A DNA stretch of 64,000 nt, from positions 1 to 64,000 of the forward strand of contig JBBSBV010000022.1 in the NCBI GenBank assembly GCA_038250905.1, in the 5' to 3' direction. The notes under the pieces were generated by a model that did not search any database, was not told the origin of the DNA, and saw only the letters and a program-made list of their open reading frames with translations. The stretch comes from JAENVU01 sp038250905. Lineage in GTDB: Bacteria; Actinomycetota; Acidimicrobiia; IMCC26256; JAENVU01. Each line of letters begins with the position of its first letter. Position 1 is the stretch's first letter. This document shows positions 36,183 to 44,709 of this stretch, in pieces. The translations under genes were made by a program, and so were the position numbers.

Positions 36183-37808
36183 ATGACTGACACTCACGCA
36201 GCCGCGTCCGCGGCCGTCGACGCCGCGGGTGCGCTCGTGAACGCGGCGGCCCGTCACCTCGCCGAGGCCGCGTCCGACGGCGGACGGATCTCGGTGTCCA
36301 AGCTCGACCAGCACCAGGTCGTGGCCTACGACCTCGCCCACGCCGCCGCGGCCGTCGCGGGTTCGCGCGTGATGCTCGAGTACGCGCTGCACGGTGACCT
36401 CGAGGCGAAGCTTTCGTACGCGTACATCGCCGACGTCTTCGCCGACATCGTGTCGCGCCTCGTCGGGCGGGAGGCCGAGTGGGGCGTCGACCCGGCTTCG
36501 CTCGCCAGCGCCCACGACTTCGTCGCCGCCCATCGGGACCCGGCGTTCCTCGAGTCCCTGGCCGACGAACTCCCCCGTCACGGCACCGGTCCGGCGCACC
36601 TCGACGACGAGTTCGACATGGTGCGTGACACCTTCCACCGCTTCGCCGAGGACAAGATCCGTCCGGTCGCCGAGCACATCCACCGCACCAACGCCGACAT
36701 CCCCGAAGCGATCATCGAGGGAATGGCCGAGATCGGCGGGTTCGGACTCTCGGTGCCCGAGGAGTACGGCGGTTTCGCCGCGGGGGGCGAGTCGGACTAC
36801 CTCGCCATGTGCGTGGCGACCGAGGAGCTGTCCTGGGGATCGCTCGGCGCGGGTGGTGCGCTCATCACCCGGCCCGAGATCCTCACCCGCGCGGTCGTCA
36901 AGGGTGGGACCGAGGAGCAGAAGCACGCTTGGCTCCCCCAGATCGCGAGCGGCGAGCGGATCGTCGGCGTGATGGTGACCGAACCCGACTACGGGTCGGA
37001 CGTCGCCGGCGTGAAGGTCTCTGCCACCGCGACCGACGGCGGCTACCTCGTGAACGGCGTCAAGACGTGGTGCACGTTCGCAGGCCGCGCCGACACGCTC
37101 ATGGTGCTGGCCCGGACCGATCCCGATCGTTCGCTCGGCCACCGCGGGCTCTCGGTACTGGTCATCGACAAGGAGTCGGCACCCGGCCACCACTTCGCGT
37201 TCGACGACGGACGCGGCGGCAAGATGGAAGGCCGCGCCATCGACACGCTCGGTTACCGGGGCATGCACTCGTACGAGGTCGCGTTCGACAACTGGTTCGT
37301 CCCGGCGGGGAACCTCATCGGCCTCGAGGGTGGACTCGGCAAGGGTTTCTACCTGCAGATGGAGGGCTTCGAGAACGGCCGGCTGCAGACCGCGGCCCGG
37401 GCCGTCGGTCTCATGCAGGCCGCGTTCGAAGCGGGGCTCAGCTACGCCCAGGACCGCAACGTCTTCGGCAAGCCGATCTTCGACTACCAGCTCTCCAAGG
37501 TGAAGTTGGCGAAGATGGCAGCCCTCATCTGCGCGGGTCGGCAGTTCTCCTACGACGTCGCCCGGAAGATGGCGATCGGCGAGGGTGCCCTCGAAGCGAG
37601 CATGGTCAAGGCCTACGTGTGTCGGGCCGCCGAGTGGGTCACCCGGGAGGCGCTCCAACTCCACGGCGGGATGGGATACGCCGAGGAGTTCCCGGTCTCG
37701 CGGTATTTCGTCGACGCCCGCGTCCTCTCGATCTTCGAGGGGGCCGACGAGACGCTCTGCCTGCGCGTGATCGCCCGGCGCCTCACCGAGCAGGCCCTCT
37801 CCGCCTAG
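36183..37808 (+). CDS. Acyl-CoA dehydrogenase, long form
   Basis: A 541-residue ACAD, about 150 residues longer than usual because of an extra N-terminal helical domain (about 1-150; AADAAGALVNAAARHLAE). The core shows MVTEPDYGSDVAG, VKTWCTFAGR and the C-terminal LQLHGGMGYAEEFPVSRYF with IFEGADE, where the acidic residue is the likely base. Resembles large actinobacterial ACADs acting on bulky acyl-CoAs. TAGGCT lies 9 bases before the ATG. Confidence 0.9.
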   Translation: MTDTHAAASAAVDAAGALVNAAARHLAEAASDGGRISVSKLDQHQVVAYDLAHAAAAVAGSRVMLEYALHGDLEAKLSYAYIADVFADIVSRLVGREAEWGVDPASLASAHDFVAAHRDPAFLESLADELPRHGTGPAHLDDEFDMVRDTFHRFAEDKIRPVAEHIHRTNADIPEAIIEGMAEIGGFGLSVPEEYGGFAAGGESDYLAMCVATEELSWGSLGAGGALITRPEILTRAVVKGGTEEQKHAWLPQIASGERIVGVMVTEPDYGSDVAGVKVSATATDGGYLVNGVKTWCTFAGRADTLMVLARTDPDRSLGHRGLSVLVIDKESAPGHHFAFDDGRGGKMEGRAIDTLGYRGMHSYEVAFDNWFVPAGNLIGLEGGLGKGFYLQMEGFENGRLQTAARAVGLMQAAFEAGLSYAQDRNVFGKPIFDYQLSKVKLAKMAALICAGRQFSYDVARKMAIGEGALEASMVKAYVCRAAEWVTREALQLHGGMGYAEEFPVSRYFVDARVLSIFEGADETLCLRVIARRLTEQALSA

Positions 37809-37862
37809 CTCCGCTCGGCCGGCATTCGCACGACCCGGCCCGACGCTGGCAAGATCGCCGTC

Positions 37863-38309
37863 ATGTACACATCGATCGTCGTGGGCACGGACGGATCCGA
37901 CACGGCGGCCATCGCCGTCCGACACGCCGTCGAGCTGGCCCAACTCGGGGGTGCGACGCTGCACGTCGTGCACGCATACCACCCGGTGAACGCAATGGGG
38001 GCCGCCCTCGGCGCCATCGACACCGACGCGGTGAGCTCCGCGCTGGCCGAGCAGGGCGCCGCCGTCTGCGCCGCCGCGGTCGCCGCAGCCACCGACGCGG
38101 GCGTGACCTCCGAGGTCCACGTCGTCGCCGGCGACCCGAGCGACGCATTGATCACCGTGACCGAGAACGTGCATGCCGATCTCCTCGTCGTCGGCAACCG
38201 CGGCATGACCGGCGTGAAGCGCTTCGTGCTCGGCAGCGTGCCCAACAAGATCTCGCACCACGCCCACTGCAGTGTGCTGATCGTCGACACCGGTTCGCCG
38301 AGGGCCTGA
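37863..38309 (+). CDS. Universal stress protein (UspA family)
   Basis: A 148-residue single-domain Usp. IVVGTDGSDTA at the N-terminus and the ATP-binding pattern G-N-R-G-M-T-G then GSVPNKISHHA (about 119-138) mark the ATP-binding type. Free-standing; the role is in stress survival. Confidence 0.92.
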   Translation: MYTSIVVGTDGSDTAAIAVRHAVELAQLGGATLHVVHAYHPVNAMGAALGAIDTDAVSSALAEQGAAVCAAAVAAATDAGVTSEVHVVAGDPSDALITVTENVHADLLVVGNRGMTGVKRFVLGSVPNKISHHAHCSVLIVDTGSPRA

Positions 38310-38369
38310 CGACCGTCGGCCGCGGCAAATCCTCGGGAGTGGCTCGGGGCCGCACGCGAAGCTGACGCC

Positions 38370-38984
38370 ATGAACCCCGTCGAGTTCGCACTGACCGGTC
38401 GCGTCGTGCGGTTGACAACGATGACCACCGCGGACGTCGACGAACTCCTCGCCGCCGCGACTGCGGACCGCGCCACGTACGGCTATACGACGGTGCCGGG
38501 TGATCGGGATTCCATGCGAGCGCATGTGGCCGCCCTGGTGGAGGCCCACCGACGCGGTCGTGACATTCCGTTCGTGACCCGCGACGCCACCACCGGCCGG
38601 GCCCTCGGGTCCACACGGTTCCTGGCGCTGCGTTGCTTCCACGATCGCGAGACGCCGGATGCGGTCGAGATCGGCGGCACGTGGCTGACCGCGTCAGCCC
38701 AGCGGACGGGCGTGAACACCGAGGCGAAGCTGCTGATGCTCACCCACGCGTTCGAGCATTGGGGCGTGCAGCGGGTCGACCTCAAGACCGATGCGCGCAA
38801 CGAGCGGAGTCGTCGGGCGATCGAACGGATCGGCGCCCGGCTCGACGGCGTCCTACGGAACTGGCAGCCCTCGCTCGTCCCCGGCGAGGAAGGTCTCGCC
38901 CGGGACAGCGCCATGTACTCGATCGTCCCGGACGAATGGCCGGCCGTCCGCGACCGCCTCCGAGATATGACCGGCGCGGACTAG
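38370..38984 (+). CDS. GNAT-family N-acetyltransferase (RimJ/RimL-like)
   Basis: A 204-residue acetyltransferase of the RimJ/RimL type: LTGRVVRLTTMT, the central EIGGTWLTASAQRTGVNTEAK acetyl-CoA loop, and RVDLKTDARNERSRRAIERIG. Its stop codon overlaps that of the convergent GNAT gene (CTAG). Substrate unknown. Confidence 0.9.
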   Translation: MNPVEFALTGRVVRLTTMTTADVDELLAAATADRATYGYTTVPGDRDSMRAHVAALVEAHRRGRDIPFVTRDATTGRALGSTRFLALRCFHDRETPDAVEIGGTWLTASAQRTGVNTEAKLLMLTHAFEHWGVQRVDLKTDARNERSRRAIERIGARLDGVLRNWQPSLVPGEEGLARDSAMYSIVPDEWPAVRDRLRDMTGAD

Positions 38985-39409
38985 GCGGTCTCCACATCGG
39001 CGACGAGCCGCTTCCCGAGGCTCACCGCGTCGTCCACAGCGAAGCCCAGCCGCTCGTAGAACGCGATCGCGTCGGGGTTGGACACACGGACCTGGAGGTT
39101 GATCTTCGGACAACCGAGCGCACGCAACCGGACTTCGACCTCGTGCATCAAGGATCGTCCGAGGCCGTGGCGTTGTCGGTCGGGATGGACCGCGAGGTAG
39201 TTCACCCACCCGCGATGGCCCTCGTATCCGGCCATCACGGTCGCGACGACGGCCCCGTCGAGCTCGCCGACGAGCAGGAGTCCGTCGGCCACGGCGAGCT
39301 TCCGCTCGATATCACGCACCGGGTCGTTCCACGGCCGGATGAGGTCGCAGGCGCGCCAGAGCTCGATGACCGACGGCTGGTCGAGCGCCGTGAACGACCT
39401 GATCTGCAC
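38981..39409 (-). CDS. GNAT-family acetyltransferase (YpeA-like)
   Basis: A 142-residue GNAT: RSFTALDQPSVIELWRACDL, then the acetyl-CoA motif HPDRQRHGLGRSLMHEVE, and LQVRVSNPDAIAFYERLGF. The W/R/P pattern and length fit the YpeA subgroup. Substrate unknown. Convergent with the preceding acetyltransferase. Confidence 0.92.
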   Translation of the reverse strand: MQIRSFTALDQPSVIELWRACDLIRPWNDPVRDIERKLAVADGLLLVGELDGAVVATVMAGYEGHRGWVNYLAVHPDRQRHGLGRSLMHEVEVRLRALGCPKINLQVRVSNPDAIAFYERLGFAVDDAVSLGKRLVADVETA

Positions 39410-39462
39410 GAACCGAGTCTCGCGCCGGTCCCGACCACCCCGGGAGGTGTCAGGCTGCAGTG

Positions 39463-40140
39463 ATGTCGGGACCGTCCAACCCTCGGGTGCGCATCGCGGT
39501 GCTCGCCGTCCCGATGGTGGCGCTGACGATCTCGCTGTACGTGGGGAACGCCCTGGCGCCGACCCTCGCCCACGACGCGCCGGTCCTGCTCCTCGTGCTC
39601 AGCCCGAGGCTCCGGTGGCTGCTCCTGACGTCCGCGCACGTCGACGCCTTCTGGTTCTTCGTGATCCCGTTCGTACGCGCCGTGATGGTGCTGTCGGTGT
39701 ACTTCCTGCTCGGACGTTGGTACGGCGACCGAGCCCTGCGCTGGCTGGAGTCACGCGCTGGGAACGCGATGCGACCGGTGCTCTGGATCGAACGGAACTT
39801 CCACCGGGCACGCGGGCCTATCACCTTCGTGTTCCCGGGCAACGTGGCCGCGATGCTCGCGGGGGCGGACGGGATGGCTCCGCCGCTCTTCTTCGGGATC
39901 GCGCTCGCGAGTATCGAACTCCGCGTGTGGGCGGTACGGGCCCTCGCCAACGCGTTCCGCGGGCCGCTCCTCGACGCACTCGAATGGGTCGGCGACAACC
40001 AGGTGTGGTTGACCGTCCTCTCGGTGGCGACGGTGGTGGGCTGGGTGATGTGGTCGAACCGGCACGGCCTCACCCAGGGCGAGACGGTCGACGAATTGAT
40101 CGCCGACTTCGATCCCGCCACCGATGTGGCCGACGGCTGA
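39463..40140 (+). CDS. DedA-like (VTT-domain) membrane protein
   Basis: A 225-residue membrane protein with four to five hydrophobic segments. GRWYGDRALRWLE, followed by IERNFHRARGPITFVFPGN and a second hydrophobic pair, resembles DedA/SNARE-associated (VTT) proteins, which include lipid scramblases. The match is weak. Start ATG 39463 lies 6 bases after CAGGCT; a GTG directly before it is possible. Confidence 0.6.
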   Translation: MSGPSNPRVRIAVLAVPMVALTISLYVGNALAPTLAHDAPVLLLVLSPRLRWLLLTSAHVDAFWFFVIPFVRAVMVLSVYFLLGRWYGDRALRWLESRAGNAMRPVLWIERNFHRARGPITFVFPGNVAAMLAGADGMAPPLFFGIALASIELRVWAVRALANAFRGPLLDALEWVGDNQVWLTVLSVATVVGWVMWSNRHGLTQGETVDELIADFDPATDVADG

Positions 40141-40148
40141 CCGGACCT

Positions 40149-41225
40149 TCAGCGCGGCAGCCGGAACCGCGCCGGGCCGTCGGACCCTTCGACCACGTCG
40201 GCGATCATCGCCCCGACCAGCGGCGAGAACTTGAAGCCGTGACCCGAACACGGTGACGCCACCACCACCGGACCGACCCGGTCGATCAGGAAGTCCTCGG
40301 TGTCGGTCGTCGTGTAGAGACACGTGACCTCGTCGACCGGCACGGGAACCAGTCCCGGCATCCACCGTTCGACGAACTGCACCACGCGCTCCCGGCTCCC
40401 CGGGTCGACGAGACCGTCACGGGAGTCGGGATCGACCTCCGGTCCGGTGTGGTGTTCGGCGAGTTTCACGCCCACGCCCGGGGTCTCCAGTCCGTAGACG
40501 GTGGCGTCGTCGTGATGGTGGATCAGGCTCGGCCACCACGACTGCGCGTCCCGCGGCGCGAAGTGGAACACCGACTCCTGGGTGATTCGCAGCGGTGGGA
40601 GTTCGACCAACCCGGCCACGAGTTTCGTGACCCATGCGCCCGCGGCGACCACCACACAGTCGGCGTCGAGCACCGCGTGGTCGAGGACCACGCGGGCCCC
40701 GTCGTCGGTCGGTTCGATCGCGCGCACCGGTTCGTCGAACCGTACGTCGGCCCCGTGTCGCTGGGCCTGTTCGATCATCGCCAGTCGGGCCGCGCCGGAG
40801 GCGATGCGCCCACCGCCGGGCTGGAACACAACCGAACCCTCGAAACGCATGCCCGGCCAGCGATCCGCGGCGACCACCGGCGTGAGCAGTTCGGTCGGCA
40901 CGCCTTCGGCGTCGAGCGCGGCGAGGATCGCGCCGACGGCCGACGGGTCGCCGTGGTCGACCGACCCCGTGGGCGCGATGAGCCCGACCCCCGCGTCCTC
41001 CTCGAGTTCGCGCCATTGCGAGCGGGCCTCACAACCGAGGTGGACCCAGAACGGATCGGGGTACCCGAGCCGGAAGATCCGCGAGGCCCCGTGGGAACTG
41101 CCACGATCGTGACCGTCGGCGAACTGCTCGACGACGGTCACCGCATGACCCCGTCGGGCCAGCTGCCACGCGGCTGCCGCGCCCATCACTCCGGCGCCGA
41201 CGATCACGACTTCCTGCGGCGCCAT
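40149..41225 (-). CDS. FAD-dependent amine oxidase (SolA/monomeric sarcosine oxidase-like)
   Basis: A 358-residue flavoprotein. The dinucleotide motif GAGVMGAAAAWQLARRG (11-27) opens the FAD domain, and SHGASRIFRLGY and CLYTTTDTEDFLIDR match N-methyltryptophan or sarcosine oxidases. ASPCSGHGFKFSPLVG includes the Cys that usually binds FAD covalently in this family. Likely oxidises N-methyl amino acids. TAGCCT lies 6 bases before the ATG, so it is leaderless with its own promoter. Confidence 0.88.
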   Translation of the reverse strand: MAPQEVVIVGAGVMGAAAAWQLARRGHAVTVVEQFADGHDRGSSHGASRIFRLGYPDPFWVHLGCEARSQWRELEEDAGVGLIAPTGSVDHGDPSAVGAILAALDAEGVPTELLTPVVAADRWPGMRFEGSVVFQPGGGRIASGAARLAMIEQAQRHGADVRFDEPVRAIEPTDDGARVVLDHAVLDADCVVVAAGAWVTKLVAGLVELPPLRITQESVFHFAPRDAQSWWPSLIHHHDDATVYGLETPGVGVKLAEHHTGPEVDPDSRDGLVDPGSRERVVQFVERWMPGLVPVPVDEVTCLYTTTDTEDFLIDRVGPVVVASPCSGHGFKFSPLVGAMIADVVEGSDGPARFRLPR

Positions 41226-41247
41226 CCGCTCAGGCTAGAGGTACGAG

Positions 41248-41682
41248 TCAGTCGCGCAGTGACATCCCGGCGCCGATCGCGAGCGCGAGACAGAGCGGCG
41301 AATACACCCGCCGATCGAGCCGCCGGAACCGGGGTGACGCGCGGCCCGGTACGAGCACGTCGGTGCGACCCGAGAGTCCGAACCCGGCGCGGGTCGTGAG
41401 CACGGTCGCGACGCCGACCACGGCGAGTCGACGCAGCCGGGAGCGACGAACCGGCAGACCGGCCGTGGCCGCGGCCGCGGTGACGAGCAGCCCGGCAACC
41501 GCATAACACGAGGCGGGTGACGGCCGCACCGGTCGTCCGATGACCGCGTCGTGCAGCTCCGCGACCGTCGGGAACGGAAAGGACGATCCCCGCGCCCACA
41601 CCACGTGCAACCCGGCGATACCGACCATGCCACCGGCCGCCAGTCGCGCGCCGGCACGCATGACGTCGTCGGCCGGCGCCAC
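41248..41682 (-). CDS. DUF3995-like small membrane protein
   Basis: A 144-residue protein with four hydrophobic segments. AGLHVVWARGSSFPFPT near the N-terminus and a late RVYSPLCLALAIGAGM resemble DUF3995 proteins. A GTG start at 41682 is used, 14 bp after the CitE-like gene; an ATG at 41661 would shorten it by 7 residues. Function unknown. Confidence 0.7.
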   Translation of the reverse strand: MAPADDVMRAGARLAAGGMVGIAGLHVVWARGSSFPFPTVAELHDAVIGRPVRPSPASCYAVAGLLVTAAAATAGLPVRRSRLRRLAVVGVATVLTTRAGFGLSGRTDVLVPGRASPRFRRLDRRVYSPLCLALAIGAGMSLRD

Positions 41683-41696
41683 GCCCGGACCCGTCG

Positions 41697-42635
41697 TCAG
41701 CCTGCGCTGCGCGTCATTCCCGCGCGCTCACCGCGGGAGACGAACTTGTTCGCCATCTTGCGGCTGGCCTCGTCGATCATCTCGTCGCCGAACATCACCG
41801 CGCCGCGCCGTTCGCCCTCGGTGGTAGCCTTCTCGTACGCGTCGAGGATGTCGAACGCCTTGTCGAACTGCTCCTGGGTGGGCGTGTACACCTCGTTGAT
41901 GACCGTGACCTGGTCGGGGTGCAGCGACCACTTGCCGTCGAAGCCGAGGATGCGCGACCGCATCGCGTAATCGCGGAGCGCGTCGAGCTCGCGGATCTTG
42001 AGGAACGGTCCGTCGATCACCTGGAGACCGTTGGCCCGCCCCGCCATGAGGATCTTGCTGAACACGTAGTGGAAGTGGTCACCCGGGTACTCGGGGATCT
42101 GCACGCCACCCGTGAGCACGGGCATCTCGGTGGACGCGGCGAAGTCGGCCGGTCCGAAGATGATGGTCTCCAGCCGATCGCTCGCGGCGCAGATCTCCTC
42201 GACGTTGATGAGTCCGCGTGCGGTTTCGATCTGCGCCTCGATGCCCACGCGGCTCTGCCGGCCGGTGACCTTCTCGATCTGGGTGAGCAGGAGGTCGAGC
42301 GCCACCACCTGAGCCGCGTTCTCGACCTTTGGCAGCATGATCTCGTCGAGCCGCTCGCCGGCGTTCTCCACGACGGTGACGACATCGCGGTAGGTCCATT
42401 CCGTATCCCACGCGTTGACCCGCACGCAGACGGTGGTTTCGCCCCAGTCCTGGTTCTTGATCGCGTTGACGACCTTGCCGCGGGCTGCTTCCTTCTCGAG
42501 CGGCGACACGGAGTCCTCGAGATCGAGGAACACCATGTCGGCACCGAGGCCGGGGGCCTTCCCGAGCATCTTCTCGTTGGAGCCAGGCGTGGCGTGGCAG
42601 GACCGACGGGGCAGGTTCTTCGTGCGCTCAGACAT
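41697..42635 (-). CDS. HpcH/HpaI-family lyase (CitE/malyl-CoA lyase-like)
   Basis: A 312-residue TIM-barrel lyase. MVFLDLEDSVSP is the metal-binding motif, VNAWDTEW follows, EAQIETARGL gives the key Glu, and FGPADFAAS and GKWSLHPDQV complete the pattern for CitE or L-malyl/beta-methylmalyl-CoA lyases. It cleaves or forms C-C bonds between an acyl-CoA and a 2-oxoacid. The ATG lies 6 bases after TACCCT, so it is leaderless. First gene of a run with the DUF3995-like protein. Confidence 0.92.
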   Translation of the reverse strand: MSERTKNLPRRSCHATPGSNEKMLGKAPGLGADMVFLDLEDSVSPLEKEAARGKVVNAIKNQDWGETTVCVRVNAWDTEWTYRDVVTVVENAGERLDEIMLPKVENAAQVVALDLLLTQIEKVTGRQSRVGIEAQIETARGLINVEEICAASDRLETIIFGPADFAASTEMPVLTGGVQIPEYPGDHFHYVFSKILMAGRANGLQVIDGPFLKIRELDALRDYAMRSRILGFDGKWSLHPDQVTVINEVYTPTQEQFDKAFDILDAYEKATTEGERRGAVMFGDEMIDEASRKMANKFVSRGERAGMTRSAG

Positions 42636-42720
42636 AGCGCAAGGGTAGGCAGCGCTCCGGGGTGGTGCCCAACCCGGCCGGGGCCGGATACCGACCGCCG
42701 GGATGCGACAGGATGACGCC

Positions 42721-43101
42721 ATGAGCGCGACCCTCGACCTCGTCCACCGACTGATCAGTGCCATCGAGGCGGGTGACATCGACGGGGTCCGGGCCTGTTA
42801 CTCCCCCGAGGTCACGGTGTGGGCGAACTTCGACGGTGAAGCCAAGGACCTCGAAGCCTCCCTGGGCGTGTTGACCTGGCTCGTCGGCGCCACCTCGGCC
42901 CGACGGTACGAGGTCCTGCGGCGTATCGAGATCGAGGGGGGCGCGCTCCAACAGCACGTGTTGCACGGGACCGTCGCCAAGACCGGCAAGTCCTTCTCGA
43001 TGCCCGCGTGTCTCGTCATCGCGATCACCGACGGCGTGATCACCCACATCGACGAGTACCTCGACGCGTCCGTCATGACGCCCGCCTTCGCGACCGACTG
43101 A
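42721..43101 (+). CDS. SnoaL-like (NTF2-fold) protein
   Basis: A 126-residue alpha/beta-barrel protein of the SnoaL/nuclear-transport-factor-2 fold: LDLVHRLISAIEAGDIDGVRA at the start and VIAITDGVITHIDEYLDA at the end. Members are cyclases, isomerases or binding proteins, so no reaction can be assigned. CAGGAT lies 6 bases before the ATG, probably leaderless. Stand-alone gene. Confidence 0.8.
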   Translation: MSATLDLVHRLISAIEAGDIDGVRACYSPEVTVWANFDGEAKDLEASLGVLTWLVGATSARRYEVLRRIEIEGGALQQHVLHGTVAKTGKSFSMPACLVIAITDGVITHIDEYLDASVMTPAFATD

Positions 43102-43119
43102 CCCTCCCACTCGCCCTCC

Positions 43120-43170
43120 GCAGTGTGATCGCGAATCGCGGGCTGGAGCTACGAGTTCGCGTGTCGATTC
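43120..43170 (+). repeat. 51-bp dispersed repeat, copy 1
   Basis: One of three related 51-bp elements with core GCAATGTGAGCGCGAATCGC and a second half containing AGCTAC and a TCGCGTGTCGA segment. This copy overlaps the last ~7 codons of the convergent HD gene, so the gene's C-terminus is partly repeat-derived. Confidence 0.75.
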
Positions 43171-43715
43171 GACGCCACTGCCCGCAGGACGGGCACCCAG
43201 GTGTCGAGCCCGGGCACGTCCCGCCCGATCACCTTCGCGGCCTCGTCGGCCCGCCGCAGCGCCGCCGCGTCGCCGCCGTGCGGGTCGGCCTCGAACGCGG
43301 CGACCTCGTCGGGGGTCATCGTGCCGCCCTGCATCGCGAGGCTGATCGTCGAGCCGTCGCTCAGCCGGCCCGAGTACCGCGGATCGGTGGCCACGAGATA
43401 CCGCTTCGCGGGCACGTGCAGCGCGACGAGACGCGCGACCCGGGCGCCGAGCAGCTCAGCCACGTAGTCGGCGCCCACACCGCCGTGCCCGACCGGATCG
43501 GTCGGGTCGACGGCGTGCCCGACGTCGTGCACGAGCCCGGCGACCTGCAGCTGGACGTCGTCCGGTGCCCGTGACGCGAGGACGTGGGCGCATTGGAGCG
43601 AGTGGGCGAGGATGTCGATGGGGTCGCCGTCGGGGCCGAGCGAGTCGAACACGCCGTCGCAGGCCATGAGGAACTGCACCAGCTCGTCGACGCTGGCCAC
43701 CGGTGTCACGATCAT
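43149..43715 (-). CDS. HD-domain protein (predicted phosphohydrolase)
   Basis: A 188-residue HD-fold protein. H37 (LAHSLQCAHVL) and the HD motif VHDVGHAVD (about 62-70), plus later ALHVPAKRYL, fit a small HD phosphohydrolase, resembling PhnZ-like oxygenases or hydrolases of unknown substrate. The ATG lies 7 bases after TACGGT. Its 3' end runs into repeat copy 1. Shares a symmetric divergent promoter with the MBL gene. Confidence 0.82.
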   Translation of the reverse strand: MIVTPVASVDELVQFLMACDGVFDSLGPDGDPIDILAHSLQCAHVLASRAPDDVQLQVAGLVHDVGHAVDPTDPVGHGGVGADYVAELLGARVARLVALHVPAKRYLVATDPRYSGRLSDGSTISLAMQGGTMTPDEVAAFEADPHGGDAAALRRADEAAKVIGRDVPGLDTWVPVLRAVASNRHANS

Positions 43716-43722
43716 CGGTAGC

Positions 43723-43747
43723 ACCGTACCGGTCGACTCGGTACGGT
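43723..43747. promoter_or_regulatory. Symmetric divergent promoter between HD and MBL genes
   Basis: A perfect inverted repeat, ACCGTACC - 9 bp - GGTACGGT, in which each arm contains a TACGGT -10 box, one per strand. It serves the HD gene (7-base spacing) and the MBL gene (8 bases to the ATG, or 5 to a GTG just before it). It could also be an operator. Confidence 0.65.
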
Positions 43748-43755
43748 GGCCGGTG

Positions 43756-44580
43756 ATGGACGCGCCAACGCTGACCCTGCACGAGATCGCCGACCGGGTC
43801 TGGGTGTGGCTGCAACCGGGCGGTGAGTCCGGCGTCTCGAACGCCGGGGTCGTCGGCGACGACGACGGCCTCACCGTGATCGACACCCTCATGGTCCGCG
43901 ACCAGTGGGAGCCGTTCGCGGCCGCGGTGAAGGAACTCGACGGCACGGTGAAGCGTGTCGTGCTGACCCACGCCCACATCGACCACGTGGGCGGCACCAC
44001 CGCGTTCCGCAACGCGATGATCCTCGCGTCGCCGATGACCAGTGACCTCCTCGATCAGGCGATGCCGGTGGATGCCTACAAGGCGTTCATGCCCGCGTTC
44101 ACCGAGGGCTTCGACGAGTTGGCCGTGCTGGGGACGCGGCCCGTCTCCCACATCGTCGACGAAGCCGCGCAGCTGACCAACCGGATCGAATTGCTCCCGG
44201 CTCGCGGCCACACCGAGGGTGACCTCATGGTGCTGGTCGAGGACGCCGACGTGCTCTTCGCCGGCGACCTCTGCTTCTTCGGCGTGACGCCGCTCGCGTT
44301 CCAGGGTGACCCGGCCGCGTGGGCCGCGGTGCTCGACGTCGTCGGCGAGTTGGCCACCACGATCGTCCCGGGTCACGGTCCGATCGGCGGTGCCGACGAC
44401 GTCGCCGCCCTCCGCACGTACCTGCACCATTGCGTCGCCGGCACGATTCCTCCGGGCCCGTGGGACACGTGGCTCGAACGGGAGGAGCGGGACCCGATCA
44501 ACATCGAGAAGGCCGCCATGCTCCGCGCCGGCGACGACGGCATGCCCCCCAGCATGCTCCGCGCCCTCGGCTTCTCCTGA
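43756..44580 (+). CDS. MBL-fold hydrolase
   Basis: A 274-residue metallo-beta-lactamase-fold protein. THAHIDHVGG carries HxHxDH, GHTEGDLMV and AGDLCFFG give further metal ligands, and VPGHGPIGG completes the set. It resembles the quinoprotein-relay/SoxH-like group. ATG 43756; a GTG directly upstream is possible. Divergently transcribed with the HD gene. Confidence 0.9.
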   Translation: MDAPTLTLHEIADRVWVWLQPGGESGVSNAGVVGDDDGLTVIDTLMVRDQWEPFAAAVKELDGTVKRVVLTHAHIDHVGGTTAFRNAMILASPMTSDLLDQAMPVDAYKAFMPAFTEGFDELAVLGTRPVSHIVDEAAQLTNRIELLPARGHTEGDLMVLVEDADVLFAGDLCFFGVTPLAFQGDPAAWAAVLDVVGELATTIVPGHGPIGGADDVAALRTYLHHCVAGTIPPGPWDTWLEREERDPINIEKAAMLRAGDDGMPPSMLRALGFS

Positions 44581-44594
44581 CCCCCCAGATCCTC

Positions 44595-44645
44595 GCAATG
44601 TGAGCGCGAATCGCGGGGCAGAGCGACCAATGCGCGTGTCGAATC
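44595..44645 (+). repeat. 51-bp dispersed repeat, copy 2
   Basis: Second copy (GCAATGTGAGCGCGAATCGC core), 15 bases after the MBL stop codon and 64 bases before the AbiEi/DUF559 gene. It forms an inverted pair with copy 3. Confidence 0.75.
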
Positions 44646-44709
44646 AGGGTCTCCGACGTCAGTGGAGAGGCCCACCCGAGTGTCACAGGGTGTCCGTATT
44701 GTCCGGACC

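Noticed and set aside
35871..38642. A 923-codon open frame on the minus strand across the DUF459, acyl-CoA dehydrogenase and UspA genes
   Set aside because: It is antisense to three well-supported genes, has low-complexity composition typical of high-GC shadows, and shows no domain.
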